This document shows, piece after piece, positions 1-11,741 of a stretch of 64,000 nucleotides of DNA. The stretch comes from Enoplolaimus lenunculus. Its lineage: Eukaryota; Nematoda; Enoplea; Enoplida; Thoracostomopsidae. The stretch spans positions 24,523 through 88,522 of the forward strand of contig JASANG010000226.1 of assembly GCA_030248215.1 (NCBI GenBank), in the 5' to 3' direction. A program made the position numbers and the translations under genes. The notes beneath the pieces were generated by a model that saw only the letters and a list, made by a program, of their open reading frames with translations, did no database searches and was not told the origin of the DNA. Position 1 is the stretch's first letter, and each line of letters opens with the position of its first letter.

Positions 1-10
1 ATAAAATAGT

Positions 11-78
11 CAAAACCTTAAGCATACTTTATTGCACTTCTACAGAATAATGTTCCGCCCCTGATCTTTACATGGACC
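11..78 (-). mobile_element. Family A MITE, terminal fragment
   Basis: Only one end is present. It reads outward as the family A terminus (TTCCGCCCCTGATCTTTACA then TGGACC), preceded by the subterminal piece ACTTTATTGCAC. No TTAGGC core remains in the window; the element may begin left of base 1. Confidence 0.65.
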
Positions 79-445
79 GATTCGTGCGACTTATAATTCG
101 GAATCTGTCCGTCCAGAACCCAAGTTCGGTTTCGGCGTTACAGAATAAGGGCGAGTGACTTAGGCTATTTTACAAATAAATTCGGTCTAATTAATTGTTA
201 ATCTTTGAATATGTTCAACAGCAAAGACCGTTCATTGCAAATTTTTTACTTTTGTGCCACGAAATTATTGCCTGGTTACTTGTTCGCTTCACTCGGCAGA
301 GTTTTTTCATAATATGCATTACACGCAAACCATCAAAACTTTGGCCCATGTACAAATCAAGGCGGAACGTTTTTCTGTGGGACGAGAAACGAGCATGCGT
401 AAGCTTTAGACTAATTTTTTTTGCTTGATTTAGGCTTTAGCTTAT

Positions 446-1122
446 GCGGCGTTCACGCTATAACTGGGGCAGCTTGGAACACGTTTTGTCCAATGTTGAT
501 TTGACGTCAACATAAAATTCTGATCCGAATAGCGCTTACGTAGACCAAATGTGAATGTCATATGACATTGGCTTACAAATCACTGATGTCGAGCGATCAT
601 CGTATACAAATAACCATTTGTCATATGATACTGCGGGACATTTATGCGAATATCATATGATATTCCAAAATTCTACTAAATATCATATGATATTTATACA
701 GGACAATGGAATTTGTGCACGCTAAATAAAACAGTAAAAAGTCGGATAATGCAGCATTAAATGATTTCGCAAGTTGAATTAGCTTCTACCGTTCTGTTTC
801 TCGCTAAGTTTGTCCCAAAATATATTCCTAAGTACAAATAATTCAAATTTGAAATTTTAGTATCATATGACATTCTACAGTACAATCAAGCTAGTTTACC
901 ACAACTTTGCAGACATTTTCAAACATATCATATGATACTCGCAGACAATATTTGGAATATCATATGATATTGCAGTACAAACAGTAGATGTCACATCAGG
1001 ATAGCAGACAATTCAAATTTTTTGAATCTCATAGCAGACAAACGGTCAGACAAAATGTTACCAGCTATAGTCATAGGGACAAAACGTGTTCCAGGCTGCC
1101 CCTATTATAACGTTAACCCCGC
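446..1122. mobile_element. Family B element (PIF/Harbinger-like MITE), copy 1
   Basis: The first and last roughly 46 bp are imperfect inverted repeats (left GCGGCGTTCACGCTATAACT, right ending ATAACGTTAACCCCGC). Outermost bases TGCGG/CCGCA are flanked on both sides by TTA, a 3-bp duplication typical of PIF/Harbinger insertion. The interior is non-coding and holds seven TCATATGA palindromes. It is inserted into a TTAGGC array of a family A element. Confidence 0.8.
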
Positions 1123-1523
1123 ATTAGGCTTAGGCTTAGGAATATGCTCATTCTTACGCTTAGGCTTAGGCTTACGAATATGCTCATTCTTATGCTTAGG
1201 CTTAGGCTTAGGAATATGCTCATTCTTACGCTTAGGCTTAGGCTTACGAATATGCTCATTCTTATACTTAGGCTTAGGCTTAGGAATATGCTCATTCTTA
1301 CGCTTAGGCTTAGGCTTACGAATATGCTCATTCTTATGCTTAGGCTTAGGCTTAGGAATATGCTCATTCTTACGCTTAGGCTTAGGCTTAGGAATATGCT
1401 CATTCTTACGCTTAGGCTTAGGCTTAGGAATATGCTCATTCTTACGTTTAAGTTTAGGCTTAGGCTTAGGAATATGCTCGTTCTTACGCTTAGGCTTAGG
1501 CTTAGGCTTAGGAATATGCTCAT
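1123..1523 (+). repeat. Telomere-like TTAGGC array with 36-bp higher-order period
   Basis: Runs of TTAGGC alternate with AATATGCTCATTCTTA at a spacing of 36 bp (starts near 1141, 1177, 1213, 1249, 1285, 1321, 1357, 1393), roughly eleven units. Because 36 is a multiple of three, all frames stay open and give spurious repetitive reading frames on both strands. Confidence 0.9.
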
Positions 1524-1556
1524 AATACTGTTCCGCCCCTGTCCTTTACGTTGGCC

Positions 1557-2604
1557 AGACCTTTTATGATCCGCCACTGCAGCCGAGAGGATAGCCAGCA
1601 TTTCTTTTCGAGACTGAATAAACATGTAAAAAAATTTTGTAAGCGAGCGCAGCGTGCGAAATTATTTTGACCCACAAAAATTCGCAATATTGTTCTAAAT
1701 CCTGTTAAAAGTGCTTATTTTGCGGTGTCGGTAGCAGGTTATAACCGATTATCGGCATCCGTTTCCGTTTTCGTTATACAAATGCCGGAAATTTCGTTAT
1801 TTTACACTCAAAATTAGTTATAAGTCACGTATATATCTCGCAATACAGATATGCTACAATTATTATTCAAAATGAAATAAAAATTACGAAATTCATCTAA
1901 AATCTTCAAGATTTCGATGTTTCCGTATTTTTTCTTTAAAATGCTAGAAAACTCGTGAAGATTTGCACGTATATATTAATTGTGTTGGCAGAAAAATAAA
2001 ATATCACTTAAACTTTTAATACTTCAATATCCGTTTTCCGTTGCTGTTATTTCGATCACTATCCGTTTCCAATATTTTTTTACCCGTTTACACCCTGGTC
2101 TTTAGGTACTTCGGGAGTTATCAGATTCCTCCGCGTTCAACCACTCGCAAAAATTTCAGGTTTTCTGTAGCGTCTTGCTTTGCGCACTAGTCATCTTATC
2201 GGCATTCGTAGAAAAACAATTTTCTCGTATTTTCTTATTTTCCTCTGGATACCGGAAACTAAATTTCTCGGTACCCTAGGGATCTAGCAATTGATTCCAA
2301 TATCAATTGTTTCAAAATTAGAGCCAATCCTACTGCCGGATTCGAAAATGTAACTTCAATGCTATATCTTTGCCGGGTTTTCAGTTGGTTGACCTTTTGA
2401 TAATAGCATTTCCGTTCGTGTTTGAACTGAGCTGTACTTGCACACAACCAAGTATAATCATTGGGAGGGGGGTTAGGTATCCTTAGAATAATTTAGGGTC
2501 AGCTGTAATTTTCTTGATCCGGTCAGTGAATTATGCGAAATTTGTACATTATCCCGTATGACGTTATTTAGCTCGTTCCATCATGTGAGCAAGTATGAGC
2601 CCTT
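1557..2604. other. Unassigned AT-rich sequence
   Basis: No exon, RNA gene or clean repeat boundary is visible. The part from about 1735 to 2095 holds decayed runs of CCGTTTCCGTT / CCGATTATCGG type that also occur near 56.3, 57.3 and 63.3 kb, so an old dispersed repeat is likely. Confidence 0.4.
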
Positions 2605-2768
2605 GGACCTTGTAAAGATCCGGGACGGAACGTTTTTCTGTGGGACTGCAATAGAGTACTTAAGCTTAAGCTTTAGACTATATTTTTGCTTAGGCCTACG
2701 CTTAGGGTTAGGCTTAGGCGTAGGAATATGTCTACACTATTGTTACGGCCCTGTTCTATACAGTGGCC
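2605..2768 (+). mobile_element. Family A MITE
   Basis: The left end GGACCTTGTAAAGATC followed by GGACGGAACGTTTTTCTG, the shared subterminal AAGCTTAAGCTTTAGACTA, a short TTAGGC-type core and the right end ACGGCCCTGTTCTATACAGT-GGCC give a complete copy of about 164 bp. Confidence 0.8.
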
Positions 2769-3239
2769 CGGACCTGAAACATCAGCGGGCTGTATGTAAC
2801 TACTTGGCTCATAATCGTTTTCACACTGCTTCAGGATCAAGAAACACATCTTTTCGAACAGTTTCAGAAAGCCATAAGCTCAATCTAACATTTTAAAACA
2901 ACTCATGTTTCTAGTGGCGGATCCATAAATTTGGCGTCCGTACCCAATACAATAAAGTGGAATAAAATTCGCGATCCATGGGATCGAGAAGCCGAACGCC
3001 ATTTGACTGCTAAATGTTAATACAAAACCGTTGTTTTGATCCCTGTTGGCGGGCCTCGGGGCAGGATGACCTTGTACCTTGCATCCGTCAGTTGGTGTTC
3101 CTAAGGCACACCAACCTCGAGTGTTTCCCTTAGTTTTTTTCTGCTCAGAGCTAAACGTTGAGCTCTTATACCCGATTCGCAGATTCATCTTTTCTTTTCA
3201 TCGCTTTTATTGTTTGTTTTTTCTTTGCTTGCTTGTTTG

Positions 3240-3325
3240 TCTGTTTACTTGTTTTGCGTTGTTGTTGTTGTTGTAGTGGTTGTAGTTGACGTTGCTGCTG
3301 CTGTTGTTGTTGTTTATTGTTGCTT
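3240..3325. repeat. GTT/GCT-rich simple repeat
   Basis: Imperfect runs of GTT and GCT triplets. A short CAA/CAG-rich run at 3475-3500 is the opposite-strand counterpart. No coding context. Confidence 0.8.
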
Positions 3326-3618
3326 TCATGTGTAACTTTGCAACTCTAATTGATTTTCCACGTCACTTGGTTTAATTGCGCACTGCGCATGAGAATATGA
3401 GAAGCTCAGCGGTGCATCTGTGTCTTCTTTTATAAAAGCGAAACTTTTTCCGCTTTCAGCGAGAAGTCTTTGATCAACAACAGCGACAACAACAACAACA
3501 GGAATGGCAACTCGAGTATCAAATACCAATCATGAGTGTTGCTTTGTCTTCTATGCTTCATAAGGCAAAAGTTTAACCTAAGTTGTTTCACTTCAAGAGT
3601 GCGGTCATTGTTCAGCAC

Positions 3619-3778
3619 AGGGATGTAGTATAAAGCATATTCCTAAGCCTAAGCCTAAGCTGACATGTCTAAACGTAAGAACGAGCGTATACTTTTAAAC
3701 CTAGGTCTAAGCAACAAAATTAGATTACAGCTTAAGGTTACTTTATTGCAGTCCTGAGGAAAAACGGTCATCTAAACA
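3619..3778 (-). mobile_element. Decayed family A MITE
   Basis: Keeps the reverse-orientation layout: CATATTCCTAAGCCTAAGCC, then AAAATTAGATTACAGCTTAA, then ACTTTATTGCAGTCCTGAGG and a degraded terminus ending AAACATGGG. The GGGGCGGAAC box is lost. Confidence 0.55.
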
Positions 3779-3967
3779 TGGGTGGAAAGTAGTAAAAGCT
3801 GAGTTCATTCTTAGAAATATTTTGGCTTCTAATAACAGAAGTTTTGACTTTTCGTTTCATTTATGCAACGTCCGTAATAGAAATTTCTTTTTCAATAATT
3901 TTTCTAAAAAATGACACCTGGACTTTTGAAGGAATAGGAAATATATTTTTCAACTCACGAAAGTTCT

Positions 3968-4164
3968 GGCCCATGTTACTTTAAGGGGCGTCAAGGTTTC
4001 TGGTGGGTCTATAAAAGAGTAGGTTGAGATTCTAGATTACATTTTTTTGCTTACGCTTAGACTTAGGCGTAGGCGAAGGCTTAGGAACACTTTTTCGGAA
4101 CGCTTAGGCTTAGGCTTAAGAATACGCTTAATCTACTGTTACGCCCCTTAAAGTAACATTGGCC
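3968..4164 (+). mobile_element. Family A-prime MITE (variant ends), copy 1
   Basis: Inverted ends GGCCCATGTTACTTTAAGGG and CCCCTTAAAGTAACATTGGC-C differ from the main family A ends in the middle but keep the GGCC..ATGT cap and the TTAGGC core. Flanking octamers AAAGTTCT and AAGGTTCT form an 8-bp target duplication with one mismatch. A near relative lies at 26315-26518. Confidence 0.85.
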
Positions 4165-4440
4165 AAGGTTCTGATAAACTAAGAGAGCGTTTTAAACTGC
4201 TGAGACATAAACGGTCAATAAAATTTCGACCCTCACTACGCGCGGTTACAAAATCCGGTTTTACAACAGGTACCTGTCCCAAAATAAACAATTGGTTGCG
4301 CAATTAATTTCGACGGTATTACGAATATTTGTAAACCGGTAAACACCACTTGTTGAAAATTGCTGAGCACAATTATGGTTCAAGGCACTAGTGAAAATCC
4401 GGGTCACTTGAACAGCCGAAATATCTCTGAAAAAAATTGT

Positions 4441-4695
4441 GGCCAATGTAAAGAACAGGGGCGGAACAGTATTATCAGCATATTGCTAAGCCTAAGTCTA
4501 AGCCAAAGCCTTTGCCTAAGCGTAAGAATGAGCGTATTCCTAAGCCTAAGCCTAAGCCTAAGCGTAAGAATGAGCGTATTCCTAAGCCTAAGCCTAAGCC
4601 TAAGCCTAATCCAAGCAAAAATGTTAGTCTAAAGCTTAAGCTTACTCTTTTCGATTCCCACAGAAAAACGTTCGGACCCTGATCTTTACATGGGC
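4441..4695 (-). mobile_element. Family A MITE with perfect 8-bp target duplication
   Basis: Left end GGCCAATGTAAAGAACAGGG, right end CTGATCTTTACATGGGCT, core of GCCTAA repeats. AAAATTGT stands directly before the element and directly after it, an intact 8-bp target duplication. This length points to the hAT, Merlin or P superfamilies; no transposase is present. Confidence 0.88.
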
Positions 4696-5066
4696 TAAAA
4701 TTGTTACAAAAAGTTAGCTTAAAATATTTCACTGCAAATAACTTGCGCTTCAACGTCACGCTTAACTCAAAGCCTATACGCATTTTTTGTTCTGTTTTCC
4801 AACATTATAACAGTCCAGTTGTGAACTGAGCTGAATTTTATTAAAATTTAATGTCGGTTTCAAAATTAGTTCGATAATGCCAGCTTTATCTAATGTTAGC
4901 CGTAACCCTTGACTTCACTCCTGACAGTTATTAGCAATAATCTTTCCAAATCACTTTACGACCAATAACTTTTTGCACTATTTGTAAGCTGTTTATATGA
5001 ATTGTGATGTATTGCAACCATTAAACTAGTGCATCAAAATGTTTTCTCAAACATAAGTAGTATTTT

Positions 5067-5277
5067 ACAGTGGAAAAAATGGTGAGTCAAATTAACTCTC
5101 TCCGAAATAGGCTCTACGGGACTACAAAAACTGTATCAAATTCGAGTCCGCCAGAGACAACCGTGCGACTTAGTGAGTCGAATTTGACTCTGGCGATGTC
5201 GAATTTGACTCAGTTTGTGTAGTCCCGGTAGCGCCTATTTCGGAGAGGGCAAATTTGACTCACCATTTTTTGTAGTA
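5067..5277. mobile_element. Family D foldback MITE, copy 1
   Basis: About 210 bp, almost entirely an imperfect inverted repeat. Arms carry GTGAGTCAAATTAACTCTCT, CCGAAATAGGCTCTACGGGA and GAGTCGAATTTGACTC-type palindromes; the far end closes with CACCATTTTTTGTAGTA. Confidence 0.85.
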
Positions 5278-5584
5278 TACTTACTTCAAAATGCTGTAAA
5301 CTCATACCGAAAATACTAGAAATGGATTGAAACCAAAAAGGAATTAAAAATTTCCATTCTTTGGGTTGACTGCGATCGAAATGCTTATAATTTCGTTGTG
5401 TATTTTTTGAATTTTGAAGAAAAAGAGAGCTAAAGTTTGAAAATTCCTGTAGATTTAAGATCAATTTTAATAAATGTCACGCTTATTTTCACTGGGAAAA
5501 GATATTCGGTTTACATCTGGTTGGTTTGTTTATCAGAAATTGTATAAACTAACATCCCCTTTGTAAATAGCTGGCTAACTTTTC

Positions 5585-5707
5585 AGTTAGATTTAGGCTT
5601 AGACTTACGTTTAGGCGCAGCGATACATTTTCGCTTAGATTTAACTTAAGGCTTAGGCTTAGAAACATGCTTATACTGCGGTTACATTCCAGTTCTATAC
5701 ATTGGCC
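5585..5707 (+). mobile_element. Family A MITE, right part
   Basis: A TTAGGC-type core followed by ATGCTTATACTGCGGTTACA and the right terminus CCAGTTCTATACATTGGCC. The left terminus is not recognisable. Confidence 0.55.
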
Positions 5708-6327
5708 ATAAATTACAAGAAAAAAGGTATTAATGTCCATTGATTCCATTATAACAATGGTAATACATTTAGTACTTTGCCTCAAGGCAATAAAGTACTT
5801 TCCTCTATTTTTATACGGTGTTTATAAACATTAATTTGCACTCTGCATTCATACTAAATGCTAGGTTAGCTAATGTATACTATCAACGGGCTAATTGTTG
5901 TGTTTTGGCTAATTTTCGATATACTTAATAACGCTTTAGGCAAATTTTGAAAAATTTTACAGATCACAATTACAAATCCGAAAAATTACCAAAAACATTT
6001 TAATAAAGATCGAAAACAATTTACCGGATCGGTAAATACAAGCCGAAAATGGCGCCAAATTAGCAAAAATTGCATTTTTGCGTATACATATATTGAAAAG
6101 TATCGTATTAAAGTTAGAAAAACGTTTACAAGTGATTCGAATAGGTAAAATCTAAAATTACTGATTAGTCCGTGAACATCAATTACCGTAATTTGCTTGT
6201 GTAAATGCTTGTTTCGTGAACCAAATTAAGTTCAGTACAGAATTTCATTCATTAAGTACTCAAAGTATAACGTAACCTGTATTTGTAGCAGCATACTCAA
6301 ATTATTGAAGTGTAACCACTTACTGTA
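5708..6327. other. Unassigned AT-rich sequence
   Basis: No reading frame, splice pattern or repeat boundary that can be supported. Confidence 0.4.
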
Positions 6328-6425
6328 GTGACCCAAAGTCGCTATCAATACGAGTCCGTAACCCTAGTATAAGACCATAAACGGATAGCGTCCCTAAACC
6401 CTAATTAGAGTCGATAAATGTCCAA
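6328..6425 (-). mobile_element. Family F element, terminal fragment
   Basis: Begins ACTGTAGTGACCC like other family F ends and continues with GAGTCCGTAACCCTAGTATA and CCCTAATTAGAGTC, which match the reverse complement of the copy at 48.2 kb. Confidence 0.6.
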
Positions 6426-6895
6426 TGCTCCCCGTCTCGACGAACTTGACTGCACAGTAAAAGCGTGGCAGAATGGGTTTGTAAAGCGGACCCGGCAACG
6501 CATAGAGTGCAAAAACGCTTTACATTTTAAAATTTTATCAGTTGTAACCACTAAAAATAGCAGTTCAAATTTTGTTTCAATATAATTTTCAGGTCTTATC
6601 CAGTGTGGTTTGTTATCTTTTGTTCTCAAGATTGTAAATATCGTATTTAGATGCTGGAAATATGTTATGGTTGCTTAAGGGTGGAAATTTTGGGCCTCAA
6701 ATGAAAGCGTTAGTAGGTACTTCATAGGTTTGCCTAATATGTTGTCTAATTTTGCAGACGAATAACAGGTGCTACATACTGATTTAAGTACTTAGATACA
6801 ACGGTTTGATACTTACTTTATTAATGCCTCAAAATAGTAGTATCTAATTTGGCGTGGGAAAGGCAAATGACCTGGTTCAAGTTTTTAAATGTGCC
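6426..6895. other. Unassigned sequence
   Basis: Nothing recognisable on either strand. Confidence 0.35.
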
Positions 6896-7081
6896 GGCCA
6901 ATGTATAGATAAGGGTCGTTGCAATAGTATACGAATATTCCTAAGCCTAAACATAAGCGTAAGAATGAGCTTATCACTTAAGCCTAAGCGTAATCCTAAG
7001 CAAAAAAGTTAGTCTAAAGCTTAAACTCACTCTATTACAATAAACGCCGAAAAACGTTCCGTCGATGATCTTTGCATGAGC
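6896..7081 (-). mobile_element. Family A MITE
   Basis: Left end GGCCAATGTATAGATAAGGG, CCTAAGCC-type core, the shared AAAAAAGTTAGTCTAAAGCT and a right end TCGATGATCTTTGCATG. Terminal boxes carry several substitutions, so the copy is old. Confidence 0.7.
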
Positions 7082-8130
7082 AAAATGTTTGTATACTTAA
7101 AATTTTGACTGGAGTCCATTGATAATGTGATTTTGTATTTTTGGTTGTTTAATATTTAGTGGTGATTTTAAAACTTTTAAAAAACTACTACTATACACAG
7201 AGTAGTAGCCAAACCAAGATTCACTCTTGGAGGGTTTGAGCTGGCGTATAAATTTTCGCCAAGTTGTGTACTGAGTTCCTAAAGTTTGCTGGCTATTGTG
7301 ACGATTTCTATAATTGTTATCCGCAGGTATTTTTCAGTGGAATAGCCTTTGTTAAAAGTAGGATGTATCCAGTGATTGATTTGAATTTTTCTCTTATATT
7401 CATGACTTTCAGAAGGGTGTATACTCCTAAATCATTCCGTTTGTATACGATTTTCTAAAATGATAACGTCAAGAAATTAATTAACACGTAAAACTGTGCC
7501 CACTTCGCAATTATATACTTTCCAAGTTAGCTATGTACTTTTGTGTTAAAGCGAAAAGATACGCTACATTTACAATTCGTCAGTTATTACTCAAAAGTAT
7601 GGTACTTACACTATTTGTAAGCTTTTATTATAATTGAAAGTTTAATTTGTAATTTTTAAACGAAAACTTAACACATTTTTGATATATTAATTTTTTTAGC
7701 TGTTTTTAGCTTTTTTTGTTTGATTTTTCAAAACCGGAATTGAGTGCCATCAACGACCGGTCACATTGAGGTTTACTTCGGAAATTAAGGTTTATTTTGA
7801 TGGCTCCCGTACACGGTACTCCTAGGTAAAGGCTTCGACAAAGGCTTAGGCTTAGGTATAATCAGTAGGTCGCTTAACTTTTGTACTAGGCTGAGCATCA
7901 GAAATTTGGCACATTACATTTTACTTCTTTGAAGACGTATTTCTCACTAGCGGTAGGCGGTATATGCAGTTGAGAATACGGCTAGTTGAAACTTGCAGCA
8001 TGGTGTAAAATCAGGTTTGCATGTGACGCGTAACTCACCGTTTGGATTTCAAGCTCTACGTCATTGTTCCAACTTGAATCCAGGTCATAAAATACTACTT
8101 CTCCCGTGTCCTTTCACCCAAGAGTACACG
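7082..8130. other. Unassigned AT-rich sequence
   Basis: No gene seen. A short relic GGCTTAGGCTTAGG at about 7845 may be the last trace of a family A core. Confidence 0.4.
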
Positions 8131-8390
8131 TTTAGGCCCCCTAGCAAGGTTAGCTGGCTACGGACCTGAGGCTCAGGTTAAAAGGTTTATGCCTAGGCTT
8201 AGGACATGGTGTAGCTACGACAAGACATTTGCATAAACCTGGGCGTTAAATAGGCCCGTAGCCAGTAAATCTTGCTCGGAGAGGTTAAAATTTTTTGAGA
8301 TGAGCATATAAGGATTTCAGTTGGCTTACAAACACGTTGAAAGTTTGGTACGGGGACCAAAATTTTTCTATGTGGGTTGATCCTCACCTC
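8131..8390. mobile_element. Family G repeat fragments
   Basis: Two pieces of family G ends occur close together: GGCCCCCTAGCAAGGTTAGC with TGGCTACGGACCTGAGG, and TAGGCCCGTAGCCAGTAAAT. These are the inverted caps seen in better copies at 32.9 and 35.1 kb. Confidence 0.5.
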
Positions 8391-10150
8391 AGCTCGCTCA
8401 GGATACGGCTTGCTGATCCTGAGCCTAAATCTGAGCTTTAACCGTAACAGCGAAACAAAGTGTACAATAGCCAATATTTCATTTTTTAGAATTAATAATT
8501 TTTAACCTATAAATACAAACAATATAACGTCGTGTATCGTACTTTAACCAATTTTAATTTTATTGAACTCAAAATAATTTTGTCTTCATTTTGAACGCAT
8601 TTGCAACGGTGTCAGATGTAGCGAAACTTGTCAGTTCGCGAACGGTTTTGGTTATTTTTCGCCTGCAAACGCTTAATCACTGCCAATTAAGCTTGCAATA
8701 CATTCTGCATCCGATCACCTCGGTCAAGTACAAAGCTTTTATTTTGGAACCGGTAAGCAAACGGGTTTTTTTTGAGCGAACACAGGTTGAGCTAAACCGC
8801 TGTCAACAAGGGCGTTGCTGGGGGATGTGGGTTTAAGTGTAAGTATCAACCACCTGATTCGGATCGTTTAACAGATTTTTTCAAACGAGGGTTGCGATCG
8901 AGAAAAATTTCAACCAGTGCCGGTCATTCTACAGCCAGTAAGATTGCTGTATATATTCCCATATACTGGCTTGTATACCTCTCTGATTGGCTGGCTGCAA
9001 GCTTCACTGAGTCGGCAAAAAAATTTTCAGGCAGTTGAATCTCGAGTGCAGTTATTAACAGCAACGGATTTTTCACCGTCATCGAGGTGGCATAGTATAG
9101 CGGTTACTTAAGGTACAACAGCAGATATATTACTGTTAGCAACAGTCTTGTTGGGTTTGTGTTGCTTGTTCACGCGAGAGCATCCGGTTTGCAAAAAATT
9201 ACAATGCACCCTCTCTCGCATTTTTTAAAATTATGGATTGTTTAGGATTGTACTCTAAAAATGAGCAATCCCGTATTTTGTACAATGTAATGCATCGTCC
9301 ACAATAATATGCATTTTGCCGTGTGGAAATAATCTACACCAACACCCAACATAAAAATAGTAGTTTTTGATTTTTTAGAAGCGGAACGGAAATTGAAAAA
9401 TGCTACTTTTAACATTAAAATCGGTTTCGGTGATGACCACTAACCGCTGGACATAATTTATCACTACCATGAATTTTCGGTTTTCAATTTTCTGTCTGCA
9501 ATAAAGTTCAAATTGACTACTAGAAAATTGAAAGAAAAATTATTTTGCTATCATAAAACACGCATATTTTGAAAATTAAAAATTATAATCCCAAATGCGA
9601 AATTTGACATTTAATGCGTAAATAACATACGACCCCTGAAATTTAGTAAAACTATAAAAGACAACCCTTGATTTAAAGATTTTGAACAATAGAAAATTGA
9701 GGACTACAAAATATTTTATCGCAATAACATCTTATCGCAGAACCAACCGGTGATAGGTAATATAGCCATTCGAAAATAAAACACAACCAAACAATTTGAC
9801 TAAAACGTCGATATCTTAGAAAACGGTGGCTTCTTAAGATTTTTGAAATCACTAAAAGCCCTATCTCAGCTATACTACTGCATCATGATTTCAAAATTGG
9901 CTTTTGTGTTTATTTATCTAAGCAGGCCGAAGTAGACTTTAATGGTTCTTGCTTGAAAGATTTTTTCTGTATTGAAACAGACTGATAAAATGCGTCCGAA
10001 TGACGATGGTGGAAATTACGAATGAGAAAGTGGAAAACTTTCTCATCGCAGAAAATTTTATTTCAATAAAAAATTTAAATTTATTTTAAAAATATCTTCA
10101 AAACAAACGTACAAATTTAAGTTTTACAAATTAAAAGTTCGTGTTCTCAA
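8391..10150. other. Unassigned sequence
   Basis: No supported gene. The short string AACCGGTGATAGGTAATA near 9745 resembles a family O end, but its partner is not seen. Confidence 0.4.
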
Positions 10151-10285
10151 CTGCGTACAGTGGGCTTAGCAGCAACCCCACATACCCCACCTTTGTGGGG
10201 GCCCCAGCCCAGAGAGGGCCTCACCCGAACAATGCATTAAGCAAAAATTTTTAAAAATATTTTGATCATCGTATGGGAATCAAAT
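10151..10285 (+). repeat. Family J dispersed repeat, copy 1
   Basis: The C-rich segment CCAGCCCAGAGAGGGCCTCA is followed by an AAAAATATTTTGATCATCG motif shared with 36.6-36.8 kb and, more distantly, 46.1-46.25 kb. Confidence 0.6.
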
Positions 10286-11741
10286 TTTTGTTTGTTTTAA
10301 AATTTTCAGTTCAAAAGTATAAGTTGAATTGTTTATCGGCAAGATAATAATTTATAAAATTTATATCGTTCATTGAATTTTTCTGCGTCTACCGCTTGCT
10401 AAATTCAGTTTAAAACTTTGCTAAACAGACTTAAAGTCACGAGAAGACAGATTAGTTGCATAAAAATTTAGAAAATCAACATAAAAATCGCTGAAATACT
10501 ATTATTACTTTTTCGTTATATAACCGCTATTTTCGTGGCTGAGCTGGGTACGATTCTATCCCTGAACTAGTATTTCTTGCCCCTTATACCTGATATTTTT
10601 TGTGGTGAACAGGTGGGGAACGGATTTTTCCTAGCAACCCAGTGGTCGCCAAGAAAAAATCCCTTGTAAAGCAGCGCGCAGTGAGGCGACCGCAGGCCGC
10701 TGCACTTTCGTTTTTGCCTGAATTTCATCATTACTTAGCAAAAAAATACTCAGAATAAACCATTAAGGTTTCGCCCCTATATTTTACCATAGTTATGGCC
10801 CTGTTACACCCTGGTAATCCTGCAAAAATTAATTACAGTTGAAAAAAGTATTACCTTTACCAGCATGTAGAACAGACCGCTTTATCAACCTCAAAAGGTA
10901 TGGGAGTTCAAATGGTGTCTTACTGCGCCACACTGTAGGGCGGTTGTTCAGGTCCGTAGCAGCAGGGACGTATGTACAAGGAGAGAATAGAGGAATATAT
11001 GTCAACCTGAAATTTGTTGACGTTTAAGAACGCAACACTTTTATCAAGCTATAGAAAAATTTCTTCGATCTTAAGTATAAAATTTTTTTAATTTATCTCA
11101 AGTTAACGCTAATCCCAAGGTGAAATCCCCTGGTTACGCTGCTGACAGCCAACAGGGGTCAAAGTGACATAATCCCTGCGACATCCTAATTAACGTTTAC
11201 TCAGCTACTGAAAAGTATTGATTTCGTTTGTAAATTTTGATAATTTCTTGAATAGTTTTGTGAAATTGTTTTTTGCCTTTTTTAAATACATTGTAAACTG
11301 GCTGCGTTGTCTGTTTTGAACTTGTACTTCACAAATCAAGCGATGGATCGAGAAAGTTTTCACAGTTCAACCGAATGATGTGTAGTTTTATCTGATAAAA
11401 AACTCGCGAACGAACAAAGCAAAAAGCTTAACGCAATTTAAATACGAAATGTCAGTAAAACAACTATGGTATACTTTGGGTTTTGGGGCAGTTACAAATT
11501 CGACGGGGCCTCCAAACAGACTATGACTGTAAACTGGTATCAAACCCATGGTTCATCAGTCATTGGCTACTGAGGTCGGTCTAAAAGGTACTAAAAGACA
11601 AATTAGTATCTTTACTAATCGATTAATTTTCGCTTGTGTTTAACCCAGCCTAAGTTCAAGTCCCAATACCTGCGGCGTACATCTGTTATGTTTTTTGTCG
11701 TTTTCCATTGGCCGGTTGTATTAAATTAATCAACGAGGACC
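10286..11741. other. Unassigned sequence
   Basis: No exon or element boundary could be supported. Confidence 0.4.

Larger units (their letters stand above)
343..1556 (+). mobile_element. Family A MITE with long telomere-like core, interrupted by a family B element
   Basis: The left end begins GGCCCATGTACAAATCAAGG and the right end finishes TTCCGCCCCTGTCCTTTACG-TTGGCC, its inverted match. Flanks AAAACTTT and AGACCTTT are a degraded 8-bp target duplication. The core is a long TTAGGC array. A separate element (446-1122) is inserted near the left edge of that array, so the two halves of this copy are about 680 bp apart. Confidence 0.8.

Noticed and set aside
1022-1625. Long repetitive reading frames on both strands over the TTAGGC array
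   Set aside because: The 36-bp period keeps every frame open; the products are simple translations of telomere-like repeats without a start context or conserved motif.
4360-4783. Reading frames over the family A element at 4.4-4.7 kb
   Set aside because: They follow the (CCTAAG)n core and cross the transposon ends, so they are not genes.
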